Counted from the first letter of the stretch, positions 18,314-27,644 are shown. The stretch is 64,000 nt of DNA from VAZQ01 sp963841705 (GCA_963841705.1 CAWJDY010000033.1:186001-250000), one strand, 5' to 3'. The notes: a model not told the origin generated them from the letters alone. Made by a program: numbers and translations.

Positions 18314-18397
18314 ATGGCAATCGATCCGCGTATTACATGGTTCGCGCCGCAGTTGCTGGTGGACGACATCGAGAGGGCCATTACGTTTTATCGTGAG
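18314..18397 (+). pseudogene. N-terminal remnant of a VOC (glyoxalase) superfamily protein
   Basis: An AAGGAGG ribosome-binding site precedes ATG 18314. The frame MAIDPRITWFAPQLLVDDIE continuing RAITFYREV is the first beta-strand and helix of a vicinal-oxygen-chelate module. After about 28 codons homology ends abruptly and the sequence runs into the GST leader. It is a 5' fragment left by a deletion just upstream of the GST gene. Confidence 0.75.
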
Positions 18398-18474
18398 GTA
18401 AGGATATATAATTGCCTTCGGAGAGACCGATACCTGATCGGCTTGCGGGCAACGCTACGGCGCAAGGAGGAGAC

Positions 18475-19338
18475 ATGGTTCAGCTTGTGGACAGCGACAT
18501 CAAGACCCGCGAGGTGCTCGATTGGAAGGGCGTTCACGTGCTGCACTTCGTGGGGTCGTCCTGCTCGCAGAAGCTGCGCATCTTCCTCAATCTCAAAGGC
18601 ATCAAGTGGGAATCGCATCTCGTTGACCTCTTCACCAACGAGAACTTCCGCCCATGGTTTCTCGGCATCAATCCGCGCGGGCTGGTTCCAGTGCTGGTGC
18701 ACGACGGCGTGGTGCACATCGAGAGCAACGACATCATCCAATATCTGGAAAAAACGTTTCCGACGCCGAAGCTGATCCCGGCGGGGCACGAGAACGAGGT
18801 CGCGGCCCTGCTCAAGCACGAGGACGACCTCCATCTTGACCTTCGCACCCTAAGCTTCCGGTTCGTGTTCGCGCCGCCCGGGCCGCCGAAGCCCGCCGAG
18901 GCGCTCAGGAGCTATGCCGCGAGCGGCTCGGGCACCGTGCGGGGCACCAAGGATCGCGACAAGGAGGCACAGATCGCATTCTGGGAGCGCGCCGCCCGGG
19001 AAGGCTTCACCGATGAGAGCGCGCGAGCATCGGCGACGAAATTCCGCGCCGAGCTCGATGCCCTCGACAAGCGGCTGGCGCAGCATCCTTATCTCATGGG
19101 TGATACTCTGAGCGTGCTGGACATTGCCTGGTTCATCTACGCGCACAGGCTTTCGCTTGCCGGCTATCCGTTGGCGCGGCTGCATCCGCATGTCAGCGCG
19201 TGGCTGGAGAAGCTGCGCGCGCGTCCGGAGTTCGCAAAGGAGATCGCGATGCCGCCGGAATCCGTGACGCGGCTCGAAGCAACGCACCGCGCGCAAATAC
19301 AGGCGGGAAAGACGCTCGAGCAGGTGGCAGGGTTTTAG
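18475..19338 (+). CDS. Glutathione S-transferase family protein
   Basis: The 287-residue protein has an N-terminal thioredoxin-like domain (VHVLHFVGSSCSQKLRIFLN with a possible catalytic Ser/Cys near residue 26; GINPRGLVPVLVHDG; ESNDIIQYLEKTF) and an all-helical C-terminal domain with HPYLMGDTLSVLDIAWFIYA. That is the cytosolic GST fold; substrate unknown. ATG 18475 is chosen for its strong AAGGAGGAGAC leader; the in-frame start at 18412 lies in remnant sequence. Confidence 0.92.
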   Translation: MVQLVDSDIKTREVLDWKGVHVLHFVGSSCSQKLRIFLNLKGIKWESHLVDLFTNENFRPWFLGINPRGLVPVLVHDGVVHIESNDIIQYLEKTFPTPKLIPAGHENEVAALLKHEDDLHLDLRTLSFRFVFAPPGPPKPAEALRSYAASGSGTVRGTKDRDKEAQIAFWERAAREGFTDESARASATKFRAELDALDKRLAQHPYLMGDTLSVLDIAWFIYAHRLSLAGYPLARLHPHVSAWLEKLRARPEFAKEIAMPPESVTRLEATHRAQIQAGKTLEQVAGF

Positions 19339-19379
19339 CTTCTGCCGATACAATAGTGCTTCCTGAGCTTGGGGCGGAC

Positions 19380-19510
19380 ATGCAGCGGCGCGAGTTCATC
19401 ACGCTTCTCGGCGGCACGGCAATCGCATGGCCGCAGCTCGTTGTCGCCCGCAAGCCGACAAGCTGCGGCTGATCGGCGTGGGTTTGAGACCCGCCCCTAC
19501 ATACGAGTGA
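19380..19510 (+). pseudogene. Truncated TrpX-like ABC substrate-binding protein (leader and first strand)
   Basis: MQRREFITLLGGTAIAWPQL is the conserved leader of the PF04392 family. After a one-base frame change it continues PDKLRLIGVGLRP, the normal start of the mature domain (family form DKLRLIGVL), and stops at 19510. The rest is gone. Confidence 0.75.
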
Positions 19511-19516
19511 GCGGGG

Positions 19517-19822
19517 TCAGCTCAGCTCGGACAGGGCGAGCTCGTTGAGAAGCGCGATCTGCTCCGGCAGTCCGGCAGCGCGCGCCCGCACGGCTTTTTC
19601 GACGAGCTCGGTCAGGCGGGCGAGCGCGCGCTCGGCAACGTCGAGCGGCAGCGGCTCGCCAAAATAGGTGTCGGAAAAATTGCCGGCGAGAGTGGCCAGA
19701 AGTCGCGCCATGGCGGCATGCTCCGGCTGCTTCGCGCGCAAAGCGAGAGCCTTCTCGCAGAATTGCGAGAACACCCGCACGCTGACGGTTTGCTGGCGCA
19801 GCCAATCCAGAAGCTCGTCCAT
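19517..19822 (-). CDS. Small conserved-looking cytoplasmic protein, unknown function
   Basis: The 101-residue protein is helical and charged (MDELLDWLRQQTVSVRVFSQ, ALALRAKQPEHAAMARLLAT, DVAERALARLTELVEKAVRA), without a signal or membrane segment. A good AGGAGAAGG ribosome-binding site precedes the ATG. Family not recognised. Decayed coding sequence lies directly upstream (19845-20040), so it may be the survivor of a two-gene operon. Confidence 0.65.
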   Translation of the reverse strand: MDELLDWLRQQTVSVRVFSQFCEKALALRAKQPEHAAMARLLATLAGNFSDTYFGEPLPLDVAERALARLTELVEKAVRARAAGLPEQIALLNELALSELS

Positions 19823-19844
19823 CTACCTTCTCCTGAAGCCGCGA

Positions 19845-20040
19845 TCACGATCGCGGCGGGAAGCTCGAGCGGCCACCATGCTGCGTGGACCAGCCCACCG
19901 GGTCGAGCAGAAAGCGCTCGATCTCCGCACGATCGTCGGGGGGGAGCCCGGCACCTGCATCCGCGCACAGCACGTCGGCCCAAGTCGCGAGGCTGTGCAG
20001 CTTCACCGCGCTCCGAAAACGACGCGCTCGGCCTAGAACC
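19845..20040 (-). pseudogene. Unrecognised decayed coding stretch upstream of the 101-aa gene
   Basis: On the minus strand one frame reads RFRSAVKLHSLATWADVLCA and then DAGAGLP. After an apparent one-base slip at a run of Cs another reads PDDRAEIERFLLDPVGWSTQ and then HGG, ending at a stop at 19845. The composition looks like real protein, but no family was recognised and no start is evident. Confidence 0.35.
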
Positions 20041-20051
20041 CACGTTCACGC

Positions 20052-20207
20052 TCAAGGGAGCTCCCCGAGCAAAAATCCGAGCACCAGAAGGTCGAAACCG
20101 TCCATCGCATAGCCGATGGTGGAGCCCTTCAGGTCCTTCCCGGCTTTGCGATCGACCTCGCTCGGCAGCGATCGCGCTTGAGCTATCAGTGTCTGGCCCT
20201 CGGTCAT
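20052..20207 (-). pseudogene. N-terminal remnant of an MFS transporter
   Basis: The 51-codon frame from ATG 20207 contains GSTIGYAMDGFDLLVLGFLL, the characteristic first membrane helix of aromatic-acid/H+ symporter-type MFS proteins (family pattern YAMDGFD.LILGFM). A stop follows within helix 1 and no other helix is found, so the remaining eleven or so helices have been deleted. Confidence 0.7.
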
Positions 20208-20372
20208 GACGCGAGTTGCTCGATTTCTCGGCCTGATGGGAAAGTCCTGGTCGCTTTCGTGTCCGCCTGCCGCGAGCGTATTAATGACGACAGTCAAATG
20301 CGGAAAGCAACACCTAGGGCCACTATGCTGCTATTGTGATCAGCAATTTGATCACGTTGGGAGGAATGTTCG

Positions 20373-21344
20373 ATGGTCCGGCTCATTAGGTTGACCGCTC
20401 TGGCGTTCGCGGCCAGCTTACAGCTTATCGCCGGCACTGCCGCGCAGCAGGCGTTTCCCACGCGAACGGTGCGCTTCATCCTGCCGTTTGGCGCTGCCAG
20501 CGCCAGCGATACCGCAGCGCGCCTGTTTGCCGACCGTTTGTCCACGCGCTGGGGCAAGCCGGTGGTGGTGGAGAATCGTCCGGGCGGCGACGGGCTTGTC
20601 TCGCTCGATGCCTTTGTCGGCGCGCATGACGATCACACCATGTGGTTCGGGCCGGCCGGCACCTTCAATGTCCTCCCCTATCAGCACGATACGCTGCCCC
20701 TCGACCCGAAACGCGACCTCAATCCGATCGCGAGCGTGTCGGAAGTGGTGCTGGCGATCTCGACGCCGGTATCGATGAACGTGGACTCAATGGATCAGCT
20801 CGTGGCCATGGCCCGCGCCCAGCCGGGAAAGCTCAACGCCGCAGCGGCGCAAGGTATTTCCGACTTCTTGTTGTTCGGGTTCATGAAGAGCCTGGGACTG
20901 GAGGTCGTGAGGGTGCCCTATCGCGACATCATGCAGGCGCCGAACGACCTCGCCGAGAGCCGCATCCAGATTCTCTCGACGTCGCTTGCGGTGGTGCAGC
21001 CGTTGAGCAAGGCCGGCCGCATCAAGATACTGGCGGTGACCAGCCGCCAGCACGCGCCGAGCGCGCCCGACGTTGCGACCGCGGCGGAAGCCGGCTACCC
21101 GGAGCTGACGTTCGGGAGCATCGGCGGGGTGTTCGGCTCGCGCGGCATGCCGGACAAATTGCGCGAGAGCATTGCGGCGGATTTCCAGAAGGTCGCCGAG
21201 GACCCGATCATCGCCCAGCGACTTGGCGCCACCGGTCAAATCATGTCGGTCCTCGGGCCTGCCGAATTCGCCGCCCGCGTGCAGGAGCAGCGCGACAAGA
21301 TCGCCGCCCTCGCCAAGACGCTTGGCATCAAAGCGGTGCCGTAG
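20373..21344 (+). CDS. Tripartite tricarboxylate transporter (Bug family) substrate-binding protein
   Basis: This is a periplasmic Bug/TctC-type receptor for a carboxylated solute. It has 323 residues with a signal peptide (about residues 1-25, ending GTAAQQ). The family's start of the mature domain, AFPTRTVRFILPFGAASASD, and WGKPVVVENRPGGDGLVSLD are clear; FGSRGMPDKLRESIAADFQK is typical of the C-terminal half. No TctA/TctB membrane genes are nearby, so it is one of the orphan receptors usual in soil Proteobacteria. Ligand unknown. Confidence 0.93.
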   Translation: MVRLIRLTALAFAASLQLIAGTAAQQAFPTRTVRFILPFGAASASDTAARLFADRLSTRWGKPVVVENRPGGDGLVSLDAFVGAHDDHTMWFGPAGTFNVLPYQHDTLPLDPKRDLNPIASVSEVVLAISTPVSMNVDSMDQLVAMARAQPGKLNAAAAQGISDFLLFGFMKSLGLEVVRVPYRDIMQAPNDLAESRIQILSTSLAVVQPLSKAGRIKILAVTSRQHAPSAPDVATAAEAGYPELTFGSIGGVFGSRGMPDKLRESIAADFQKVAEDPIIAQRLGATGQIMSVLGPAEFAARVQEQRDKIAALAKTLGIKAVP

Positions 21345-21424
21345 GGTCGTCAGCCGAACAGATCCGCTGAGAAATTCGCCCGGCGCAGCACGCCGTCGCG
21401 GGCTTCCTTTGATGACTGCCGGTG

Positions 21425-22528
21425 CTATCCCGTACCCAGCAGCCCGGCGTACTTTCTGGTGCTCGAGCGAACCTGCTCCCATTCCGATGCGGTCAATGTG
21501 ACCCTGGCGGCGCCGTCATTGCTGCAATACGCGTCCGCTTGCGGCAACTCGCCATCGCCGGCCGCTGCCGCATATTGCTTGACGAAACGTGCCTGCTTGT
21601 CGATTTGCGCGAAATCGGTGTAGCCGAGCCCATGCTCGATTAACTCGGGAGCCATCATGATGGCGCTTGTCAGGCCGAGGCCGAGCTCGACGTAAAGCCT
21701 GCCGTTCTTCCCGATCGCAAGCTCCTGGTGCTCCTTGAGGTGTCGCTCCATGGCTTCCTGCGGGTTGAGCAGCATGAACTTGATCCCCTCCAGAATACCG
21801 GCAACGACGTTGTCGACCAGTTCCTTGTTCTTCTCCAGGTAGGCGGAAGTCACGATGGTGTTCTGCCAATAGAACTGCAAGCCGACATGCGAATAAGGCA
21901 GCATTCGAAATGGGATGTTTTCGGAAACGAAATTCGGAATCGAGCTGAGCCCCGTCACCAGGATCGCATCGACAACGCCGGACATCGCCGACTGCTCGAG
22001 AATTTTGCTGTCGAGCTGGACTATTTGCAGCTTGTCGAAATCTACGCCCGCCAGACGGCAATAGGCCGGAAGGAACGGCGTATCGGCACTCGTCGGCGTG
22101 ACTCCTATCTTTCTCCCTTCGAGATCCTTGGGCGTCCTGATCGGGTTCTTTTCCGGCACCAGGATCCCGAGCGTCGCATCGTAGCCTTGCGTGGCGGCAA
22201 TCCGCAGATTCTGCCCTTTGATGACGGAGAGCAGGATTGCGCCGGTCTGCGCACCGCCGATATCGAACTGACCCGTCGATACCGCTTAAATCGCGGCGAG
22301 GGAGCCAAACCCGCGGGAAATATCCAGATCGATGCCGCGCTGCTTGAAAAATCCGAGTTGTCGCGCCGCATAGATGAAGGCGTACTGACCTGTCGGCAGC
22401 CACGACAAGGTGTAGCGAACCTTCACCGGTTGCGAGAGCGCGGGCCGAGGAAAACAGGATGCTGCCAGCGCCGAGGCGCCCGCGGCCGTCATCGTCACGA
22501 GCTTGCGGCGTGTCAGCATTGAGGCCAT
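21425..22528 (-). pseudogene. NMT1/THI5-like ABC substrate-binding protein with an in-frame nonsense codon
   Basis: The reading frame gives a signal peptide (MASMLTRRKLVTMTAAGASA, continuing LAASCF), then VKVRYTLSWLPTGQYAFIYA and LGFFKQRGIDLDISRGFGS. It is interrupted by TAA at 22286-22288 and continues in the same frame with VSTGQFDIGGAQTGAILLSV and GRKIGVTPTSADTPFLPAYC up to YAGLLGTG at 21425. Without the stop the length (about 367 residues) and motifs match SsuA/TauA/ThiY-type receptors. No ABC permease or ATPase is adjacent. Either it is a recent pseudogene or the stop is a base error. Confidence 0.88.
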
Positions 22529-22767
22529 GGCTGCTCCCTTTTTCGCCTTTGTATAACGCGACCGGCAGTACACCGGCAGTACTGTGTCACAAGTGGCCCC
22601 TCCGCGTCATTCCGCGCAGCGGTAATCCGCTTTGCCCTGTATTTGACGTCGCACTCCTTGCAACTGCCTTGCAGCACGTCCGGAAAAGGAGCGAATATCC
22701 GAGCCAGCTCGGAGCCCAACCGGCCGGCCCCGAACGAACAACCATAACGGCCTCTGGAGGAAGCGTC

Positions 22768-23745
22768 ATGAATGTTGCACGCGCGCTCGCCGCGTCGGTG
22801 ATCGGCGCATGTATCCTGGCAACCGGCGCTTCGGCGCAGACCTATCCCGACCGGCCCGTCACCATGCTGGTGGCTTTCCCACCCGGCGGCGCCGACGACG
22901 CGATCGCGCGCATCATCCAGCATCCCATGGAGCAAGCGCTGGGCCAGCCGCTCGTAATAGAGAATGTTGGCGGCGCCGGCGGCATGATCGCCGCCGGCAA
23001 GGCCGCCCATGCCGCGCCCGACGGCTACACCATCCTGCTGCATCAGGACTCGCTGGCAGCGGGCATGACGCTTTATCCAAATCGCACATTCGATGCCGAG
23101 AAGGATTTCGTCACGATCGGCCTCATCAATACCGCCGCGATAACTCTCGCAGCACGCCCGACCCTGCCGCCGAACAATTTCAACGAGCTCCTGCGCTGGA
23201 TGAGAGAGCCCGGACAAAGCATCAAGGTTGGGCATCCCGGCGTTGGCTCATTTGGTCATCTGGCGGACGTGCTGGTCATGCAGGAGCTTGGCGTAAAGGT
23301 CACGCAGGTCCCTTATCGTGGCGCCGGTCCGGCGCTTGTCGATCTGTTGTCGGGCCAGGTTGATATAGGCCCGATATCGGCTGTGGTCGCAGGTCCCTTG
23401 GTCCGCAGCGGCAGGCTCAAGGCCTACGCGGTCATCGGCAGGAAACGGTTCGCCGGCTTGCCTGACCTGCCAACCATGGGTGAGCTTGGCTACAAGAAGC
23501 TCGAGATCGATTTCTGGCACATGCTGCTGGTGCCCGCCGGCACGCCGCGTCCGATCGTCGACAAGCTCAACCGCGTGCTGCGCATTGCGCTCGCCGATCC
23601 GAAGGCGAACAAGACCTTTGCCGAGGGCGGCATGGATCCGTATCCTCCAGATGAGCAAACGCCCGAGGCCGCGAGTGCATTGCTCAAGCGCGAGATCAAG
23701 CTTTGGGGCGACGTGATCCGCGCCAACCATATCGCAGCCGAGTAG
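22768..23745 (+). CDS. Bug family (TTT) substrate-binding protein
   Basis: This is a second Bug receptor, of 325 residues, with a signal peptide ending near residue 24 (ATGASA/QTYPDRPVTMLV). Family motifs are VAFPPGGADDAIARI, LGQPLVIENVGGAGGMIAAG, KVTQVPYRGAGPALVDLLSG and PTMGELGY. ATG 22768 follows GGAGGAAGC; the longer in-frame extension to 22459 is antisense to the NMT1-like gene. It is upstream of a molybdenum hydroxylase pair, so a link to aromatic or N-heterocyclic acid uptake is possible but unproven. Confidence 0.93.
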   Translation: MNVARALAASVIGACILATGASAQTYPDRPVTMLVAFPPGGADDAIARIIQHPMEQALGQPLVIENVGGAGGMIAAGKAAHAAPDGYTILLHQDSLAAGMTLYPNRTFDAEKDFVTIGLINTAAITLAARPTLPPNNFNELLRWMREPGQSIKVGHPGVGSFGHLADVLVMQELGVKVTQVPYRGAGPALVDLLSGQVDIGPISAVVAGPLVRSGRLKAYAVIGRKRFAGLPDLPTMGELGYKKLEIDFWHMLLVPAGTPRPIVDKLNRVLRIALADPKANKTFAEGGMDPYPPDEQTPEAASALLKREIKLWGDVIRANHIAAE

Positions 23746-23899
23746 ACTGGCAATACGGGTGCGCGTAGCGCCAATTTATCGGGGCTGAGTGATCCGCCAT
23801 GAGGAGCAGGCGCCATGATCGACTGGAATGGCGGCCACTCGTTACAAGCATGCCGACCGTGGATAGAATGCGAGCCCCGCAACCGCGGAGGAGTGTGCG

Positions 23900-24364
23900 A
23901 TGCCCAGCTATAATATTCGGGTGAACGGGTTTGCTCGGACGGTCAATTCATCCGACCCCGACCAGCCCTTGCTCTACGTGTTGCGCGGCTTCGGCCTCAG
24001 GGCGGCCAAATTCGGCTGCGGCCTCGGGCAGTGCGGCGCCTGCAGCGTGCTGATCGATGGGCAGGCGGTACGGTCTTGCTCGACGTCGATTGCGGACGTG
24101 CAGGGCAAGTCGATCACCACGCTCGAGGGCCTCGGCTCGACCGCAACGCCGCATCCGGTTCAGGCCGCTTTCATCAAGGAGCAGGTGCCGCAATGCGGCT
24201 ATTGCACCAACGGCATGATCATCAGCGCAGCCGCGTTGTTAGCGAGCAAGCCCAAGCCGACGGAAGCGGAAATCCGTTCGGCGCTCGACGGAAATCTTTG
24301 CCGCTGCGGCACGCACGTGCGGGTCCTGCGCGCCGTGATGGCCGCGTCGGGACAGGGAGGCTGA
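23900..24364 (+). CDS. [2Fe-2S] subunit of a molybdenum hydroxylase (isoquinoline 1-oxidoreductase alpha type)
   Basis: The 154-residue small subunit carries the plant-ferredoxin cluster CGLGQCGACSVLIDG near residues 38-52 and the second helical [2Fe-2S] domain with CGYCTNGMI and NLCRCGTHVRV. It passes electrons from the molybdenum cofactor of its partner. The stop is one base before the next ATG, so the two are co-translated. No FAD subunit is present, which is typical of the IorAB/aldehyde oxidoreductase type that delivers electrons to a cytochrome. Confidence 0.95.
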   Translation: MPSYNIRVNGFARTVNSSDPDQPLLYVLRGFGLRAAKFGCGLGQCGACSVLIDGQAVRSCSTSIADVQGKSITTLEGLGSTATPHPVQAAFIKEQVPQCGYCTNGMIISAAALLASKPKPTEAEIRSALDGNLCRCGTHVRVLRAVMAASGQGG

Positions 24365-24365
24365 C

Positions 24366-26594
24366 ATGAACGCGACTGCTCAATCGTCTCGCTTCTCGCG
24401 CCGCGCGGTTCTGCGCGGCGGCGCGCTCACCGTCGCCTTCGCATTCACCGGGCTAAGCAACAAAACATTGGCACAGGGCAGCGCGGAAGCGCGCATGGTC
24501 GATCCCAAGGAGGTCGACGCCTTTCTCGCCATCAACGCCGATGGGACGGTCACCTTGTTCTGCGGCAAGGTCGATCTCGGCCAGGGGCTGAGGGTCGCCA
24601 TTCCGCAGATCGCGGCCGAGGAGCTCGGCATTGGCTTGGAGAAGATCAGGTATGTCGAGGGCGATACTGCGCTTACTCCTGACCAGGGACGCACCTCCGG
24701 CTCGGCCGGCATTGCGCGCGGCGGCATGCAGATCCGCCAGGCGGCCGCGACGGCACGCAAGGCATTGCTCGAGCTTGCGGCCCAGCGCCTCAACGCGTCT
24801 GCCGCTGATCTCGTCGTCGCCGACGGGATGATAAGACCGGCGGCTGGCGGAGCCGGCATGACCTTTGCGGCTCTTCTGGCCGGCAAGCACTTCGATCTCA
24901 AGCTCGACCCGAAGGCCCCCTTGAAGAGCCCGGGATCATACACGCTGGTCGGCAAACCGCTGCCCCGACCCGACGTGCCGGCTAAGTGCACCGGGGGTCA
25001 CATCTACATGCATGACTTTGCCGTGCCGGGGATGTTGCACGGCCGCGTGATCCGGCCGCCAGCGGTCGGCGCCAAGCTCGTCGCGGTCGACGAGACTTCG
25101 GTTAAATCGCTCCCCGGGGTCAAGTTGGTCCGGGTCAAGGACTTCCTCGCGGTCGTCGCCGAAGACGAATGGACCGCGGTGCGTGCCGCGCGCGCGCTCA
25201 AGGCGCAATGGAGCGAAGGGGTCACGCTGCCGCAACAGAACGAGCTGATCTCGACCCTGCGCGCGGGCCCGCTCAACGGCGATGAAGTCCTGGTGAGCAA
25301 AGGCGAAGCCGGCACCGCATTGCCGGAAGGCGCAAAGGCACTCAAGGCCACCTATTTCTGGCCGATGCAGAGCCACGCCTCGATCGGTCCTTCCTGCGCG
25401 ATCGCGGATGTGCGCGCCGATCACGCCACCGTATGGACCGCTTCGCAAGGCACGCACGGCAACCGCAACACCTTTGCCCGCTTCCTCGGACTGCCGCGCG
25501 AGCGCGTACGGATGATCTATCTCGAAGGCTCCGGCTGTTATGGCATGAACGGGCACGAGGACGCCGCAGCCGATGCGGCAATCCTCTCGCGAGCGGTCGG
25601 GCAGCCGGTGCGCGTGCAATGGTCTCGTGAGGACGAGCATGGATGGGATCCGAAAGGTCCTCCGCAGCTGCTTGAGCTCTCCGGCGCCGTCGATGCGAGC
25701 GGCAATATTCTCGATTGGCGTACCGAGATGTGGATTCCGCAAACAACCAAGGGCATGCCCAACATTCCGCTGCTGGGACCGGTGGCCGCCGGACTGGATG
25801 AGGTGCATGGGCTCAACCCGGGTCTCATCTCGCAGAACGGCGACCCGCCTTATGCGGCGAACCACGTCCAGGTCGTCGCGCATTGGCTCAAGGACGCGCC
25901 CTTGCGCCCGGCGCCGCTGCGCTCGCCCGGCAAGCCGGCAAACTGCTTCGCGGTCGAGAGCTTCGTCGATGAGTTGGCGGCTGCGAGCGGCCTCGATCCG
26001 CTCGAGTTTCGCCTGCGCAAGCTGAGCGACCCGCGCGGCCTCGAGGTCATCAAGCGCATGGCCGCGAAGATGCAATGGCAGTCCCGACCCTCGCCCAAGA
26101 GCGAGCAGGAGGCGGGCGTGGCGCGCGGACGCGGCTTCGCTTACGTCCACTACAAACAAGCGGAGACCTACGTGGCGACGGGGATGGAAGTGGCGGTCGA
26201 GCGCGCGAACGGTGCAATCAGGGTTGAACGCGTCGTCTGCGCGCATGATTGCGGGCAGATCATCAACCCGGACGGCGTGCGGGCGCAGGTCGAAGGCAGC
26301 ATCCTGCAGACTTTGAGCCGGGTGCTGATGGAAGAGGTGAAGTTCGATCGCTCGCGGGTCTTGAGCGTGGACTGGTCGAGTTATCCCATCCTCACGTTCT
26401 CGCAGGTGCCCAAGCTCGAGATCGAGCTCATCGATCGGCCGGCGGAGCGGCCGCTCGGGGCCGGGGAGGCAGCGTGCAGCACGGTCGGAGCGGCGCTCAG
26501 CAATGCGGTGTTTGACGCAACCGGTGCACGGCTGCGGACGGTTCCCTTCACGCCGGAGCAGGTCAAAGCAGCATTGAACGGCAGACCCAGCTGA
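24366..26594 (+). CDS. Molybdopterin-binding subunit of an isoquinoline 1-oxidoreductase-type hydroxylase, Tat-type leader
   Basis: The 742-residue catalytic subunit begins with a twin-arginine leader (SRFSRRAVLRGGALTVAFAF), so the folded complex is likely exported with its small subunit. Cofactor-binding segments include TLFCGKVDLGQGLRVAIPQI, GRTSGSAGIARGGMQIRQAA, and the C-terminal glutamate motif as PLGAGEAACSTVG, where the active-site Glu of the family lies. Substrate unknown: an aldehyde or N-heterocycle is typical. No dedicated cytochrome gene adjoins it. Confidence 0.94.
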   Translation: MNATAQSSRFSRRAVLRGGALTVAFAFTGLSNKTLAQGSAEARMVDPKEVDAFLAINADGTVTLFCGKVDLGQGLRVAIPQIAAEELGIGLEKIRYVEGDTALTPDQGRTSGSAGIARGGMQIRQAAATARKALLELAAQRLNASAADLVVADGMIRPAAGGAGMTFAALLAGKHFDLKLDPKAPLKSPGSYTLVGKPLPRPDVPAKCTGGHIYMHDFAVPGMLHGRVIRPPAVGAKLVAVDETSVKSLPGVKLVRVKDFLAVVAEDEWTAVRAARALKAQWSEGVTLPQQNELISTLRAGPLNGDEVLVSKGEAGTALPEGAKALKATYFWPMQSHASIGPSCAIADVRADHATVWTASQGTHGNRNTFARFLGLPRERVRMIYLEGSGCYGMNGHEDAAADAAILSRAVGQPVRVQWSREDEHGWDPKGPPQLLELSGAVDASGNILDWRTEMWIPQTTKGMPNIPLLGPVAAGLDEVHGLNPGLISQNGDPPYAANHVQVVAHWLKDAPLRPAPLRSPGKPANCFAVESFVDELAAASGLDPLEFRLRKLSDPRGLEVIKRMAAKMQWQSRPSPKSEQEAGVARGRGFAYVHYKQAETYVATGMEVAVERANGAIRVERVVCAHDCGQIINPDGVRAQVEGSILQTLSRVLMEEVKFDRSRVLSVDWSSYPILTFSQVPKLEIELIDRPAERPLGAGEAACSTVGAALSNAVFDATGARLRTVPFTPEQVKAALNGRPS

Positions 26595-26688
26595 TCCTCT
26601 TCTGGCGGCAGTTGGAGCATGAGATCCCGAATCGCAGATGGGGTAACGGGCCGGCCGGCCCGTCACCCCATCTACAAACGACGTGAAT

Positions 26689-26895
26689 CTAGCGCCTGGC
26701 AGCGCGCAAAACGCTGCTCACGAGCACGCCGATACAGCCAAACAGCAAGATTCCGCCAGCTTGCAATGCGAACCCAGGAATGAGGGCTGCGACAACACCA
26801 GCCATGGCGACGATCGCAAGTATCGCAACGGCAAGGAAGCCATCGTCGACGAACAAGCCTATCAGCCCGCGATAGAGAGCTGCCAGGGTACTCAT
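26689..26895 (-). CDS. 68-residue two-helix membrane protein coupled to the COG4280-like gene
   Basis: The ATG at 26895 overlaps the stop of the preceding gene by four bases (ATGA). The product MSTLAALYRGLIGLFVDDGF... has two hydrophobic segments (about residues 18-37 and 44-62) and ends VLRAARR. Family not recognised. Tight coupling suggests that it works with the upstream membrane protein. Confidence 0.75.
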   Translation of the reverse strand: MSTLAALYRGLIGLFVDDGFLAVAILAIVAMAGVVAALIPGFALQAGGILLFGCIGVLVSSVLRAARR

Positions 26896-27644
26896 GGCAA
26901 GACTCCCACGCGCGAGCCACGCGCCAGCGCGATGCCGGCAAAGCCGGCGGCAAGAAACAGCAGGGCAAAAGCGAGGATGGCAAGATCCTCGCCCGGCCAA
27001 GGGATGCCGAGACCTTCTCCAGTCCAGAATACCCCGAACGCGGAGAGAATCACTCCGACCGCGAATTTCAGCGTGTTTTCGGGAACCTTCGCCAGCGGCC
27101 GGTGCACGGCAAGCCCGATAGCCGCCACCGCCAGACATGCCGCGAGCGCACCGACGCTCGCGGAAAGAACGAGTCCGCGACCCGCGCCAACCGCGATGAC
27201 AATGAACACGACTTCGAGGCCTTCGAGCAGCACGGCCTTGAAGCTGGCCAGCCCGGCGAGCCAATCGAGCCGCGCCTCGTGACGTCGAATCTGCTCACGC
27301 AGCTGTGCCGTTTCGGTTGCAAAGGCTGCCGTTTCATCGTGCAGCGGCACGACACCCGCGTAGCGAAGGATCGCCTTGCGCAGCCAGCGCATGCCGAATA
27401 GCAACAGCAGAACGCCGATCGCCAGCTGCAACACGTGCACCGGGATGAGCTCGAGGAGCGGACCGAGCGCCACCACGACGAGCACGAGGAGCCCAAACCC
27501 CGCAAGCCCGCCAAGGCCTGCGGGCCGCCAGCCGCGAACAGCCGCCACCGCAAGCACGATGGTCAGAGCTTCCACGGCCTCGACCAGCGAGGCCAGGAAG
27601 GCGGCCGCCATCGCGGGCAAGATATGAGCTAAGTCGGCGGTCAT
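26892..27644 (-). CDS. COG4280-like polytopic membrane protein
   Basis: The 250-residue protein has six to seven predicted helices in two repeated halves. Each half carries an acidic membrane motif (ASLVEAVEALTIVLAV near residue 18 and AVLLEGLEVVFIVIAVG near residue 135), a pattern like the ExGD repeats of GDT1/UPF0016 cation transporters. A charged coiled linker (TAQLREQIRRHEARLDWL) joins the halves. A divalent-cation transport role is inference. It is first in a two-gene operon, divergent from the ligase gene at 27817. Confidence 0.8.
   Translation of the reverse strand: MTADLAHILPAMAAAFLASLVEAVEALTIVLAVAAVRGWRPAGLGGLAGFGLLVLVVVALGPLLELIPVHVLQLAIGVLLLLFGMRWLRKAILRYAGVVPLHDETAAFATETAQLREQIRRHEARLDWLAGLASFKAVLLEGLEVVFIVIAVGAGRGLVLSASVGALAACLAVAAIGLAVHRPLAKVPENTLKFAVGVILSAFGVFWTGEGLGIPWPGEDLAILAFALLFLAAGFAGIALARGSRVGVLP

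Noticed and set aside
24936..26666. 576-codon minus-strand open frame
   Set aside because: It is antisense to the Mo-subunit gene, which has strong family motifs. The antisense product is Arg/His/Asp-rich with no recognisable domain, a usual by-product of high G+C codon use.
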